In this document: one piece after another, positions 53,553-62,381 of the stretch
How positions within the stretch are numbered: the stretch's first letter is position 1
Layout: the number at the start of each line of letters is the position of its first letter
Source of the DNA: Niastella caeni
GTDB lineage: Bacteria > Bacteroidota > Bacteroidia > Chitinophagales > Chitinophagaceae
NCBI RefSeq assembly: GCF_004834005.1
Contig: NZ_STFF01000014.1
Coordinates: forward strand, 1 to 64,000
Direction: 5' to 3'
DNA: 64,000 nt
The notes under the pieces: generated by a model
What the model was told of the DNA's origin: nothing
Databases searched by the model: none
What the model saw: the letters and a program-made list of their open reading frames with translations, nothing else
Program-made: the position numbers and the translations under genes

Positions 53553-54383
53553 ATGAAAACAACAAGTACAATAAAGCAATTAATTACCCTTTGCCTGTTG
53601 ACAGCATGCTTTGCCTGCGCCTCAAAACAACCGCAAGAACCGGAAGTTGTCGGCGCCAACCAGGTATCCAAAGAAAGTATTCCGCAAAAAGCGACCGCAA
53701 AAAGTGACACTATAGATGTTAAGGCCGACGAAGCTAAGGGGTATGAAATCTCAACTTACGACTATCCACAATATGCTGACATTGATCAGCATAAAGAAAA
53801 ATTGAAACAACTTTCTGATAACCGTGTTTTTCTGGCTATACATTCCAAATTAATACCTACGCTGAATGAAAGGCACCAGAAATATTTCAGGAGCAACAGC
53901 ACATATGAACTATTATCCTTTGCCAAAGGAGACCTGTTTCAAAATGCAAAGGATGATCATGCCTTTATCGCCTATGATAAGGCACGCCAGCGCATTTTGA
54001 TTTTAGTGTATAATGATCTTACGAATAAGTATTACGAATTATACAGGGACCTGAAAATTAAAGACCGGCTGAAATCGGCTGAATGTAATTACGGCGCCGA
54101 CCTGGATTATGGATTAGGCGAGGAGATAAATTATCTGATGGAGTACCTTATAAAGAAACCTGAAAGTTATCTCGAATCTTCACCCTGTAAGATAGCCGAC
54201 CTCGCGAAAGACGAAACTTTCGTGATAGCTGATGGCTGTTTGTTGAAGCAGGTCGCTAAAACCAGTTTAAAAAACTCACTTTGTATTAGCACCAGTAGTG
54301 TGTACAATAATTGGAAATGCCTGAAATACGATGCGTTAAAAAATGAATTTTATATCTATTATGCGCAAGCGTATGCAGATTAG
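53553..54383 (+). CDS. lipoprotein of unknown function
   Basis: 276 residues with lipoprotein signal (CLLTACFAC; either Cys may be lipidated). After a Pro/Glu/Lys linker (about 27-60) comes an alpha/beta region with many Asp, Lys and Tyr residues (STYDYPQYADIDQHKEKL; DLFQNAKDDHAFIAYD; VYNDLTNKYYELYRDLKI). Four Cys residues (AECNY, SPCKI, DGCLL, NSLCIS) could form disulfides. I do not recognise the family. It is convergent with the DUF4249 gene, with only 8 bp between the stops. Confidence 0.65.
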   Translation: MKTTSTIKQLITLCLLTACFACASKQPQEPEVVGANQVSKESIPQKATAKSDTIDVKADEAKGYEISTYDYPQYADIDQHKEKLKQLSDNRVFLAIHSKLIPTLNERHQKYFRSNSTYELLSFAKGDLFQNAKDDHAFIAYDKARQRILILVYNDLTNKYYELYRDLKIKDRLKSAECNYGADLDYGLGEEINYLMEYLIKKPESYLESSPCKIADLAKDETFVIADGCLLKQVAKTSLKNSLCISTSSVYNNWKCLKYDALKNEFYIYYAQAYAD

Positions 54384-54391
54384 GTGCTGAC

Positions 54392-55306
54392 CTAAGGCAG
54401 CGAATCGGTAGTTACCGAATATATCGTAAAAAGTCCATACCCATTGGTTACATTACCAATATCTATAGCCGGGATATATGAATAGGGGATACCCAGTTCA
54501 AAATCCTGGCTACTTATATGCTTGAAGTATTTATAAAAATCCTTGCTGATCGTATATTTTTTTAAGTACGGTTTATATACGCCCGTACTGTCTTTAATAG
54601 TTTCCAATGCCTTGGGCCAGGCGCTGATCGTGATCTTCTTTAATGAGCCATTGAATGACTGATCATTGAACAGAATGCCTTTTGCATTAATGCAAATATT
54701 TATACTTGAAGGCAAAACTTCTGCATTAGGTCGATCGATGACGGGGTCGGTAGAATATACGCAGAAAAGGCGGGGATAAAAATGATCGCTTGGATACAAA
54801 GCGGCGATGTAATAATTGTTTACTCCGGCCGGGTCTTGAATACTGAATGTCACATCATCCAGAAATTCTCCATAATCGGTAATCCGGGATTTCACTTTAT
54901 GTTCAATAGCAACTGTAGGTACCGGTTCCGGTGCGGTGGCCACGGCTTCTGCTGCAGGGTAGCCATGAGCGCCTGCAAGAATGGTATACGTTTTACCATA
55001 TTCTGCTTTGGCCGAGCGGGAAACATATTTTTTTTGCTGCGCATTGAACAGGAGACTGTCTTTAAATACACCGTTCTCATTCAACGTTACCCACGCATTC
55101 TTCAGGGGCAGCAGGGAATCTGGTATAGCAGGATCGGTTGGCCGGGAAATAGTAACTGTAAATGGTTCGCCAACTGCTACATAACCATGTAACACCAGTT
55201 GTGGTTTGCGCAACAGTGAAATGTTAATGTCTTTCCTGCAAGAGAACAGGAATATTAAAAAGATTATAAATCTCGTTATGCTATAATATTTTAATTGCCT
55301 TTCCAT
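54392..55306 (-). CDS. DUF4249 lipoprotein
   Basis: 304 residues with lipoprotein signal (LIFLFSC). It shows the DUF4249 pattern: RKPQLVLHGYVAVGEPFTVTISR at the start, PLKNAWVTLNENGVFKDSL, and NNYYIAALYPSD in the middle. DUF4249 lipoproteins regularly follow TonB receptors of the FecA type in Bacteroidota and are thought to be their surface partners. The start lies 3 bp after the receptor stop, so they are co-translated in one operon. Confidence 0.88.
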   Translation of the reverse strand: MERQLKYYSITRFIIFLIFLFSCRKDINISLLRKPQLVLHGYVAVGEPFTVTISRPTDPAIPDSLLPLKNAWVTLNENGVFKDSLLFNAQQKKYVSRSAKAEYGKTYTILAGAHGYPAAEAVATAPEPVPTVAIEHKVKSRITDYGEFLDDVTFSIQDPAGVNNYYIAALYPSDHFYPRLFCVYSTDPVIDRPNAEVLPSSINICINAKGILFNDQSFNGSLKKITISAWPKALETIKDSTGVYKPYLKKYTISKDFYKYFKHISSQDFELGIPYSYIPAIDIGNVTNGYGLFTIYSVTTDSLP

Positions 55307-55309
55307 ACA

Positions 55310-57892
55310 CTAAAATTTAAACTGGTAGCTTATTGAAGGTATAATTGGAAAAAGGGAAATGGCTTTTACAGTAACCTGGTTGTTGTTGTTTCTAATAATT
55401 TCATCGAAATAAAAAGTATTGAACTGGTTGTATGCATTGTAAATGCTGATGAGCCATGTTCTGGTATAATGTTTCTTATGCTTTATGAATTTAATCGACA
55501 CATCTAACCGGTGGTAGCTAGGCAAACGGGCATCGTTGCGACCGGAATATACATCCACCCATTCGTTGGTAAAAGGATCCAGATAACTGTCTACTGGTAA
55601 AGTAACGGGCCGGCCCGATGAAAACAACCAGTTGGCGCCTGCTTCAAACCGTGGTGATTGCTTCCATATAGCGGCCATTTTTATTTCATGCCGGCGATCG
55701 AATAAAAACGGGAAAGGCTTGCCATGGTTAATGGCTTCAAACTGCCGGGTGCTCTTGCTGAGGGTATAGCTGACAATACCAGTGAGCTTCCCTTTTGTTT
55801 TTTGCAGCGAACATTCTATGCCGTAAGTCTTACCTTTTCCGGTGATCACTTTATCTTCCCAGTTATCATATGCATTGAAAAAAACGGTCTGGTCGATGTA
55901 GTCAATAACATTATTGAGCCTTTTGTAATAAGTTTCCATTGACAGGGCAATCGATTGGCTGCAATTGTATGAAATACCTGCGCTTACCTGCCGTGCTGTT
56001 TGCGGAGGTACCCTGCTGGTAACTGGCAGCCAAAGGTCTGTAGGCAGGCCGAGGCTGCTGTTGGATATTAAATGTATGAACTGGTTCATTTCGCTGTACG
56101 AGGCAGAAAAGGTCCATTTCGTATGCGGTTGATACAGCCAGTTAAATCGTGGTTGCAAAGCCGTAAATAATTTGTTGCGTGTATCAAAAAGGCTTAAACG
56201 TAAACCAATATTGGTTTTCATATTGAGCAGTAACCGGATGTCATCTTCTACATAAGCATCGTATTCCCGGGAGGCGGTGGCTGCATGATCAATGTGTTCA
56301 TCAAATTCAACCTGGTCAGTTTCCTTGTAAAACTTATTGTTTGAAGGATGATATTGGTGGAAGGTTACCGAGCCGCCGGCTTTTATAAAATGGTTAGGGG
56401 AGGGGAGATAATCAATATTGGCCCGTATGCCCCAGTCGCGGATGGAGGAAAAATAGTTATGACTTTCCTGGTAATAAAATGGCGGGTTATCTGTTCGTTC
56501 TTCTCCCCAGGTTCCTGTTTTGAACTTATACCGGCTGTAGGTAGCTGTAATATTGGAGAATGTTTTTTTATTCAGTATATGGTTCCAGCGTAGCATGCCG
56601 GTAATATTTCCCCATGAAAAACCTTCAATGTGGCTGTATTCAGACCTGCTTGTATCATTTTGATATACATAATTTTCTTTGCCCGTAAGTTTATCCTGTC
56701 CCATGTAACAACTCAGGTAAATATGGTCATTTGGCCCGGCCTTAAAATTGGCTTTGGCGTTTACATCGGTAAAAAATGGCGTTAGCCTTATGGTGCCGTC
56801 TTCTTCCCTTGATTGAAGCAGGCGTAAGATCAGATCAGCATAGGTTCTGCGGGCGGAAACCATAAAGGAGGATTTCCCTTTTTGTATTGGCCCTTCCAGG
56901 GTGAATTTGGAAAAAATGATCCCGATACCGCCTTCTCCATGATACTGGTATTTATCGCCCTCTTTCATATGTACATCCACCACAGACGACAAACGGCCAC
57001 CGTAGCTGGAAGGAAACCCACTTTTGAGCACTTCTACATTATTGACCGCATCTGCATTGAAAATGCTGAACAATCCAAAGGCATGGGCTGTGTTGTACAC
57101 AGGGACCCCATCGAGCAGGATCAGGTTTTGATCGGGGCTGCCGCCTCGTACATACAAGCCGCTGGAGCCTTCATTCCCTGCCTGAATACCCGGCAGCAAT
57201 TGAATGGTTTTTAACACATCTGATTCGCTCAGAATTGCAGGTACTGATTTTATAAAACGCGGTGAAATATTCAGTGTGCCGGAGATGGATTGGCCCGGGG
57301 TATTTTTTTTTGCGGTTGCCTGTACAATCACCAGTTCATTCATTATAGAAGGCAACTCCATTTCAACGTTCAGCAAAATGTCTGATGTTAATATGATGGG
57401 TTGAACCCAGGGTGTATAACCGGTATATGATACCAGTAAACTCACCGTATCCTGTTCAAGGGTTATTGAAAAAAAGCCATAGGTATTACTGGTAGTGCCC
57501 AGGCCTGCAGCGGGTATTGAAATAGAGGCGCCAATTAGCCGTTCGCCGTTCTTTTTGTCGGTAACATAACCGCTGATGGTATGTTTAGGTTTGGCAATTA
57601 TGGTGGCTATCAAAACGATCTTGTCTGGCTGTTCCAGGTATTTTATGGGTTGCTTTTTACAAATGGCAATAAGCACGTCTTCCACTGTTTTTTCACGGCC
57701 GGTCAATTGTACGGGCTTCGTCAATTCCACTACCGACGAGCTATAGCTGATCAATACGCCGGGCTGGCGGTTAAGAGCGGTTAATAATTCTCCGGTGGTT
57801 CCACTCTTTTGTTGGAGTGAAACCTGTATTTTGAGCATGGATTGCCCATAACAGGCAGTATTAAATACGAGTAACAGAATGAATAGCCGCAT
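55310..57892 (-). CDS. TonB-dependent receptor with STN signalling domain
   Basis: About 860 residues. The start at 57892 (MRLFILLLVFNTACYG) gives the signal peptide. An STN/secretin-N-like domain (about 25-95: VSLQQKSGTTGELLTALN; KTVEDVLIAICKKQPIKYL) is the type that contacts a FecR anti-sigma factor. A carboxypeptidase-regulatory-like domain (about 105-190), a plug (PGIQAGNEGSSGLYVRGGSP; NVEVLKSGFPSSYGGRLS) and a barrel ending PIIPSISYQFKF follow. It probably imports a siderophore or other ligand and signals its presence through FecR to the ECF sigma factor encoded upstream. Confidence 0.93.
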   Translation of the reverse strand: MRLFILLLVFNTACYGQSMLKIQVSLQQKSGTTGELLTALNRQPGVLISYSSSVVELTKPVQLTGREKTVEDVLIAICKKQPIKYLEQPDKIVLIATIIAKPKHTISGYVTDKKNGERLIGASISIPAAGLGTTSNTYGFFSITLEQDTVSLLVSYTGYTPWVQPIILTSDILLNVEMELPSIMNELVIVQATAKKNTPGQSISGTLNISPRFIKSVPAILSESDVLKTIQLLPGIQAGNEGSSGLYVRGGSPDQNLILLDGVPVYNTAHAFGLFSIFNADAVNNVEVLKSGFPSSYGGRLSSVVDVHMKEGDKYQYHGEGGIGIIFSKFTLEGPIQKGKSSFMVSARRTYADLILRLLQSREEDGTIRLTPFFTDVNAKANFKAGPNDHIYLSCYMGQDKLTGKENYVYQNDTSRSEYSHIEGFSWGNITGMLRWNHILNKKTFSNITATYSRYKFKTGTWGEERTDNPPFYYQESHNYFSSIRDWGIRANIDYLPSPNHFIKAGGSVTFHQYHPSNNKFYKETDQVEFDEHIDHAATASREYDAYVEDDIRLLLNMKTNIGLRLSLFDTRNKLFTALQPRFNWLYQPHTKWTFSASYSEMNQFIHLISNSSLGLPTDLWLPVTSRVPPQTARQVSAGISYNCSQSIALSMETYYKRLNNVIDYIDQTVFFNAYDNWEDKVITGKGKTYGIECSLQKTKGKLTGIVSYTLSKSTRQFEAINHGKPFPFLFDRRHEIKMAAIWKQSPRFEAGANWLFSSGRPVTLPVDSYLDPFTNEWVDVYSGRNDARLPSYHRLDVSIKFIKHKKHYTRTWLISIYNAYNQFNTFYFDEIIRNNNNQVTVKAISLFPIIPSISYQFKF

Positions 57893-57944
57893 GTTGCTAT
57901 TTTTTATAGTGATGCGGTAAAAGGCTCCCGGTTGTGCAGCCGCT

Positions 57945-58910
57945 TTAACGCACACTAATTTTGTAATGCTGGTTATCTGTTTTTTTAATCTGGTAAGATG
58001 TAATAAGCGATAGGTCTCTTAGTACTGTCGTCAAGGGCTGGTTGTTGAATGTTACGGTTACCGTGGTATTGGCTATTTGTGCTGAATCCTGCTTGGCCAA
58101 TTCAATATGCACATTGTAATAGTTACTCAGGGCAGCCGCTACCTGTTGCAGTGGTGTATTTTTAAACACCAGTTGTTTCGAATGCCAGGCATTGAAATTC
58201 TCATCAGTATTTACCTGTTTCTGTAAACGGTCCTGGATAAATACCGCTCTTTCACCTGCGCCTACATATACTTTGTTGCTCGTATCGCGTAAGGCATTGA
58301 ACCGTACCAAACCTGTTTTTACGATCAGTTGCACGGAGTCACTGCCTGAAATAACCGAAAAACTGGTTCCTACCACTGTTACGCTGGTAACATCGGCCGT
58401 AATAATAAACGGTTGGGTTGTATTATGCATTACATCAAAAAATGCTTCCCCGGTCAGGATCACCTCACGTTTATTTTTACTGAAATGCGCCGGGTATTGC
58501 AGCGTGGCCCCTTTGCGCAGGGATACCTGGCTACCATCTTCCAGTTGTATGGTTTTAACGGCAACATCTGCTACTATGGTTTGCATACTATTTTCAGGAC
58601 CGGTCATCCACCAAATAAGCAATACAATTACCAGGCAGGCGGCAATGGCTGCTATTCGGCCCAATGTGAACACCCGCGTTAGGCCCCTGGCCGGTGGCTG
58701 CAGTTGCAATGCCACCGATTGAAGCGCGCCTTCGGTATCAAATTCGATTTCTTCCGGTTCACCTGTTTCAAGCCATAGCTTTTGCAGTAACCGGTAATCG
58801 TTTTGATTGTCCTCACTGGCGTTGCGCCATTGCTGTATTGCCGCGGCTTCAGCTTCGGTTACATGACCGCTGAAATGTTTGGCCAGCAGATTATATATGT
58901 CTTCACTCAT
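57945..58910 (-). CDS. FecR-type anti-sigma factor
   Basis: 321 residues. A cytoplasmic N-terminal part (AIQQWRNASEDNQNDYRLLQ) binds the sigma factor. One TM follows (about 84-104, IAAIACLVIVLLIWWMT). The periplasmic FecR domain (VKTIQLEDGSQVSLRKGATL; VILTGEAFFDVMHNTTQPFI) and a C-terminal DUF4974-type domain (FKNTPLQQVAAALSNYYNVH) complete it. It relays the signal from the TonB receptor encoded 52 bp downstream to the ECF sigma factor. Confidence 0.95.
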   Translation of the reverse strand: MSEDIYNLLAKHFSGHVTEAEAAAIQQWRNASEDNQNDYRLLQKLWLETGEPEEIEFDTEGALQSVALQLQPPARGLTRVFTLGRIAAIAACLVIVLLIWWMTGPENSMQTIVADVAVKTIQLEDGSQVSLRKGATLQYPAHFSKNKREVILTGEAFFDVMHNTTQPFIITADVTSVTVVGTSFSVISGSDSVQLIVKTGLVRFNALRDTSNKVYVGAGERAVFIQDRLQKQVNTDENFNAWHSKQLVFKNTPLQQVAAALSNYYNVHIELAKQDSAQIANTTVTVTFNNQPLTTVLRDLSLITSYQIKKTDNQHYKISVR

Positions 58911-58981
58911 ACCTGAAAATTTGGTAGCCGGTGATTATAACCATGAAGACGACCCAACCTGAACCTTGTACCAGCTATTGC

Positions 58982-59401
58982 TTACCGCATAAAAATTCCA
59001 ATTTCAACATCTCTTCCGTTGTTATCTGTTTCTTCTTTGTACAAGACCAGCGTAGTAGTGGTCAGTTTCCTGATGGTATAACGCTCACCATCAACTTTTA
59101 TAATAGAATCGGTTACCCATTCATAATCATATACTTCTTCATCTACACCCGTTGCCACGGTTTGGTAAGAATACACCTGGTTATCATTTTTAAAGACGAC
59201 CGAATCGCCCGGTTCACCCGGTGTTTCTTCATGCGCCTTTAAAACATTCACCGGCTGGTAAAATTCGTCAATGGTTTTTTCAAGTTGCCATTTTCCCAGC
59301 AATAAGGCCTTGTTTGTGTTTGGTTGTAATGAATCTTCCCGCTCGCATGCCACCATCATAATCAATGATACACAAATTGTAATAGTCTGTAATTTTTTCA
59401 T
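58982..59401 (-). CDS. lipocalin-like lipoprotein
   Basis: 139 residues with lipoprotein signal (LIMMVAC). The mature part has the lipocalin-like opening LLGKWQLEKTID and alternating beta strands (YSYQTVATGVDEEVYDYEWV; RYTIRKLTTTTLVLYKEE), fitting the lipocalin_4/5-type proteins of Bacteroidota. It is inserted between the ECF sigma gene and the FecR gene, where such cassettes usually have no gene. It could bind the same ligand as the receptor; this is inference. Confidence 0.75.
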   Translation of the reverse strand: MKKLQTITICVSLIMMVACEREDSLQPNTNKALLLGKWQLEKTIDEFYQPVNVLKAHEETPGEPGDSVVFKNDNQVYSYQTVATGVDEEVYDYEWVTDSIIKVDGERYTIRKLTTTTLVLYKEETDNNGRDVEIGIFMR

Positions 59402-59492
59402 AATTGTACCTTTTAAGTTTTTAAATAACCGACTGTTATTGATGAAGAGACGCAGCGGATTTTTAAAACCCCTATCCGGTACAGAAATTTTT

Positions 59493-60038
59493 TTAAGTTC
59501 CGTATATCAGGTACAATAAAACGATATACGGTATGTTGTTCTGCCTTGCATAATCCCGCAAAATGCGCAGGGCCTTGCCCATCTGGTTCTCAACGGTTTT
59601 AACCGACAATCCCAATTCACTGGCAATTTGCTGGTAGGTTAAGCCGCCAAACCGGCTAAGTTTGAATATGACCAGGCATTGCGGTGGCAATAAGGCCAGC
59701 GCTTTATTAACAAGTTTTTTTATTTCGTCTTTATCTTCCTGCGAGGTGTCGGGTACTGCAGCCAGTTGCAGCTCATCGGGGTCTGTGGTAACCTGGCCGG
59801 CCTGTTTGCGTAATAATGAAATACAGCCATTTTTGGTAGCGGTAAGTAAATAAAATCTTACCTGGCTGGTATTAATTACTTCGGGTTGATTTTTCCATAA
59901 TTTGATAAATACATCCTGCACTACATCCTCCGCATTCTGCCGGTTCTTTAAAATGGAATAAGCATAATTGGCCAATGCATTGTAATGTGCCCTGAAGAGG
60001 GCTTCAAATGTTGCATATGCGTGGCTGTTGGTTGGCAT
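59493..60038 (-). CDS. ECF RNA polymerase sigma factor (FecI-like)
   Basis: 181 residues. Region 2 (FRAHYNALANYAYSILKNRQ, NAEDVVQDVFIKLWKNQ) and region 4 (ALALLPPQCLVIFKLSRFGG, LTYQQIASELGLSVKTVENQ) are complete and match the sigma-70 family of Bacteroidota PUL and siderophore systems. It is the first gene of the sigma - lipocalin - FecR - receptor - DUF4249 run. It should direct RNA polymerase to this operon or its receptor genes when released by FecR. Confidence 0.94.
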   Translation of the reverse strand: MPTNSHAYATFEALFRAHYNALANYAYSILKNRQNAEDVVQDVFIKLWKNQPEVINTSQVRFYLLTATKNGCISLLRKQAGQVTTDPDELQLAAVPDTSQEDKDEIKKLVNKALALLPPQCLVIFKLSRFGGLTYQQIASELGLSVKTVENQMGKALRILRDYARQNNIPYIVLLYLIYGT

Positions 60039-60246
60039 CCAGGTCAGTTAATCGGCTACAAAGTATAGTAAATTACAGTAACTAAAAAAAAGCTGCCCAT
60101 TCTGGTTTATAAGCTTGCGGTCACACGTTCTGGCCTAAAAATTTATCAAATTTTTTGAATGAACCCATTTTTAATGCGATCAGGCAACCAAACGACTTTT
60201 TAGCCAATTGGCTGCCTGATTAAAATGAACGTGATTTGGTTGTGTG

Positions 60247-60447
60247 TTAAGGCTTATCTTTTCCCTCCACTAAAAATTTACGTAGGTTCTCCAGCAAGGC
60301 ATCGGAAGTACTGGAGTTGGTAAAAAGCGCGTACCCCATTTTCAGGTCTTTATTTACTTCAAACTTGCATTTGAAATCGCCGTTATTACCCCCATGGCCA
60401 AATGTTTTACCAAAGGGCGTTTCCCTTATTGTAAATGCAATATATAA
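60247..60447 (-). pseudogene. C-terminal fragment of serine hydrolase (beta-lactamase-like)
   Basis: The minus strand reads YIAFTIRETPFGKTFGHGG, then NNGDFKCKFEVNKDLKMGYA and LLENLRKFLVEGKDKP, to a TAA at 60247-60249. The FGKTFGHGG segment, with H-G-G replacing the K-T-G box, is typical of the C-terminal part of class C beta-lactamase-like serine hydrolases. The catalytic SxxK region is missing. The frame loses similarity upstream of about 60447, just before the triple repeat of the exported coiled-coil gene. A truncated remnant. Confidence 0.65.
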
Positions 60448-60516
60448 TGAGCGGTTGTATAAACGGCATGCCAGCGATCTGGTAGAAATTGGAGTCCCGG
60501 CGTTGATTTTTATCTA

Positions 60517-60570
60517 CACACTTATTGCCTTAATTAACACACTTATTGCCAAAATTGCACATTTATCAAA
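60517..60570 (+). promoter_or_regulatory. triple LytTR-like direct repeat, locus 3
   Basis: Half-sites CACACTTATTGCC (60517), CACACTTATTGCC (60538) and CACATTTATCAAA (60558) are spaced 21 and 20 bases, the same order of spacings as at 18392. TACATTCG (60599-60606) resembles the Bacteroidota -7 element. The ATG at 60636 is 78 bases after the last half-site. Confidence 0.6.
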
Positions 60571-60635
60571 TTGTTTTATAAATGCATGTCGGGTTATTTA
60601 CATTCGTCCCTATTAAACAAACCAACACTACTAAT

Positions 60636-61724
60636 ATGAGATTATTTACGCGCTTATCAATAGCCGCTTTCTCTGTAATTACTTTTCAAACTGTACAGGC
60701 GCAATGGGGTATGAGTAACGGTTGTGCTTATACATCCTATACAGCCGGTATAGGCAACTCTTCTCCTAAAAACAAGTTAGACGTTTTTACTTCTGCCCAT
60801 GTATTTACGACCAGGCTTTGGTCCTATAAGCCGTTTTCCGGCCTTACCCTGCAAAATAACAGTTCAAGATCGTTGGGCATGCATTTCGGATCGGATGGAG
60901 CCAGTGGTATGGGCACAAATTCCCTGCGGTTCGGATTGTATGATGTGAGTAATCCTGCTCTTGGTCCAGACGATGGATGGTTATCAAATCCATTAATATT
61001 CGATATGGATGCACCTAATAGTTCTATAGTGCTGGATGAATCGGGTTTTGTGGGTTTTGGTACTTTTCTCCCCCAGGCAAGGTTAAGCCTTGGCGCAAAT
61101 GGAGCCGGTAAAAAAATTCTTGTTTATGATAATGGCGCAGGAAGTGTGCAGGCAGGTTTTGGTGTAGATATGGCTCCTGGTACTACCGGTCGTGAATTAT
61201 CTGTGTTTACCAGTACCAGCGATAATACAAATGGATGCATTTCCTTTGGCAAACGCCTTGAAAGTAACGGTACTTATACAGAACTTATGAAGATCCTGGG
61301 AAATGGTAGTGTTGGTATTGGGACCAGTGATCCCAAAACTTACAAGCTGGCGGTGAATGGATCTGCTATTTTTACTTTGGTAAAAGTAAAAGCAGCAGCT
61401 ACTCCCTGGCCTGATTATGTATTTCATAGTACATATAGTTTGCGACCATTGAGCGAATTGGAACAATATATCAAAAAAAATCATCACCTGCCCGAAGTTC
61501 CTTCTGCTACGGAAGTGGAGAAAAACGGTTTGGATCTGGGCGATAACCAGGCTGTTCTTTTAAAAAAAATTGAGGAACTGACCTTGTATGCCATCGAGCA
61601 GGATAAAAGACTGGAAGAACAAAACAAAAAGCAGGAGGCGCAAAATGAAAAGCTGGCGCTTTTGGAAAAAAAGCTGAATGAATTGCTGGCTGAAAATGAT
61701 AAACTGAAGACTAGTTCGAAATAA
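60636..61724 (+). CDS. exported protein with tail-fibre-like repeats and C-terminal coiled coil
   Basis: About 362 residues from the ATG at 60636 (MRLFTRLSIAAFSV, cleaved near VQAQ). The middle has GIGT-type beta-helix-like motifs (GNGSVGIGTSDPKTYKLAVN), as in phage tail-fibre and adhesin proteins. The segment WPDYVFHSTYSLRPLSELEQ, then HHLPEVPSATEVEKNGLDLG, is a conserved C-terminal module of many Bacteroidota exported proteins. A coiled coil follows (about 310-360, rich in Glu, Lys and Gln). Probably a trimeric surface fibre; function unknown. It has its own triple-repeat promoter region and its own terminator, and it is flanked by gene remnants on the opposite strand. Confidence 0.8.
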   Translation: MRLFTRLSIAAFSVITFQTVQAQWGMSNGCAYTSYTAGIGNSSPKNKLDVFTSAHVFTTRLWSYKPFSGLTLQNNSSRSLGMHFGSDGASGMGTNSLRFGLYDVSNPALGPDDGWLSNPLIFDMDAPNSSIVLDESGFVGFGTFLPQARLSLGANGAGKKILVYDNGAGSVQAGFGVDMAPGTTGRELSVFTSTSDNTNGCISFGKRLESNGTYTELMKILGNGSVGIGTSDPKTYKLAVNGSAIFTLVKVKAAATPWPDYVFHSTYSLRPLSELEQYIKKNHHLPEVPSATEVEKNGLDLGDNQAVLLKKIEELTLYAIEQDKRLEEQNKKQEAQNEKLALLEKKLNELLAENDKLKTSSK

Positions 61725-61759
61725 TTTTTGCACAAAACAGCCAGTGCTGAATAAATTGT

Positions 61760-61796
61760 AAAAAGGCCTATAGAACATTGTTCAGTGGGCCTTTTT
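61760..61796 (+). terminator. terminator after coiled-coil gene
   Basis: AAAAAGGCC (61760-61768) pairs with GGCCTTTTT (61788-61796); inner GAACA/TTGTTC extends the stem. T-rich sequence follows. Confidence 0.75.
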
Positions 61797-61816
61797 ATTT
61801 GGTTGAAATGGCATCG

Positions 61817-61990
61817 TTACATTTTCAATTTCCCTTCAATGGAATCATCCATTGTTTTACCGGTTGCTGCCCCGGCAATCATTTTTAAAAATGCGATGGC
61901 TTTGCCATGTTTGGTATCCCAAAAAAACCTTATAAAATCGTTCAACAAATATGCCGCGTGAATGGCCCGGCTATTTGTGGAGGATTTCAG
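61817..61990 (-). pseudogene. C-terminal fragment of unrecognised protein
   Basis: The minus strand reads LLNDFIRFFWDTKHGKAIAF, then LKMIAGAATGKTMDDSIEGK, to a TAA at 61817-61819. The sequence looks coding over about 55 codons, without a proper start. I cannot assign the family. It lies between the coiled-coil gene's terminator and a small hydrophilic gene and is probably a remnant. Confidence 0.4.
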
Positions 61991-62028
61991 CCAGATGGCC
62001 AGGTATAAATTTTGAACGTAGCATATAC

Positions 62029-62256
62029 ATGCAAAAAAATAAAACCCAAAAGGCAGACCTGAATGATCAGGTCCATAGCGAGTTTGAAACCAGTATTGGA
62101 AATAATTTCGATGTTGTACGCGAAGAAGGGGAGAAAAGAGACAAGAAAAAGGATGAAGCAGGGCCGCTCAATCAGTTGCCGGATGAAGATGCTGTTAAAA
62201 ATGAAGAAGTTGCAGGGGAACACCTGCCAAAGATGGATGCTGATGAAAAAAGTTGA
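62029..62256 (+). CDS. small charged hydrophilic protein
   Basis: About 75 residues from the ATG at 62029 (MQKNKTQKADLNDQ). The protein is almost wholly charged or polar (EEGEKRDKKKDEAGPLNQLP; EEVAGEHLPKMDADEKS), acidic overall and probably disordered. A longer frame from 61951 has little support. No family is recognised. Small disordered proteins like this are common in Bacteroidota and may be stress-linked. Reality of the gene is likely but not certain. Confidence 0.5.
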   Translation: MQKNKTQKADLNDQVHSEFETSIGNNFDVVREEGEKRDKKKDEAGPLNQLPDEDAVKNEEVAGEHLPKMDADEKS

Positions 62257-62296
62257 CAGGTTAACAAGTTAATAGGTTGACAAGTTAACAAATAAT
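62253..62296. repeat. short tandem GTTRACARGTTAAC-type repeats
   Basis: Variants of the 7-8-base unit AGGTTAAC/AAGTTAAC/AGGTTGAC recur at least five times in about 42 bp (GACAGGTTAACAAGTTAATA, then GGTTGACAAGTTAACAAATA). Related bits (CTGTTAACTTTTCTAACTTAAC) reappear near 62338-62360 in opposite sense, so a long hairpin is possible. Confidence 0.5.
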
Positions 62297-62381
62297 TAGT
62301 GGGCTGAGCCTGAGGATTACCTTGTGTACCTGTGAGCCTGTTAACTTTTCTAACTTAACTTCGCCACTCAAATTCCTGCGG

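Noticed and set aside
59686..59700. GGCAATAAGG, resembling a reverse LytTR-like half-site
   Set aside because: A single copy inside the ECF sigma coding sequence, without the 20/21-bp partners.
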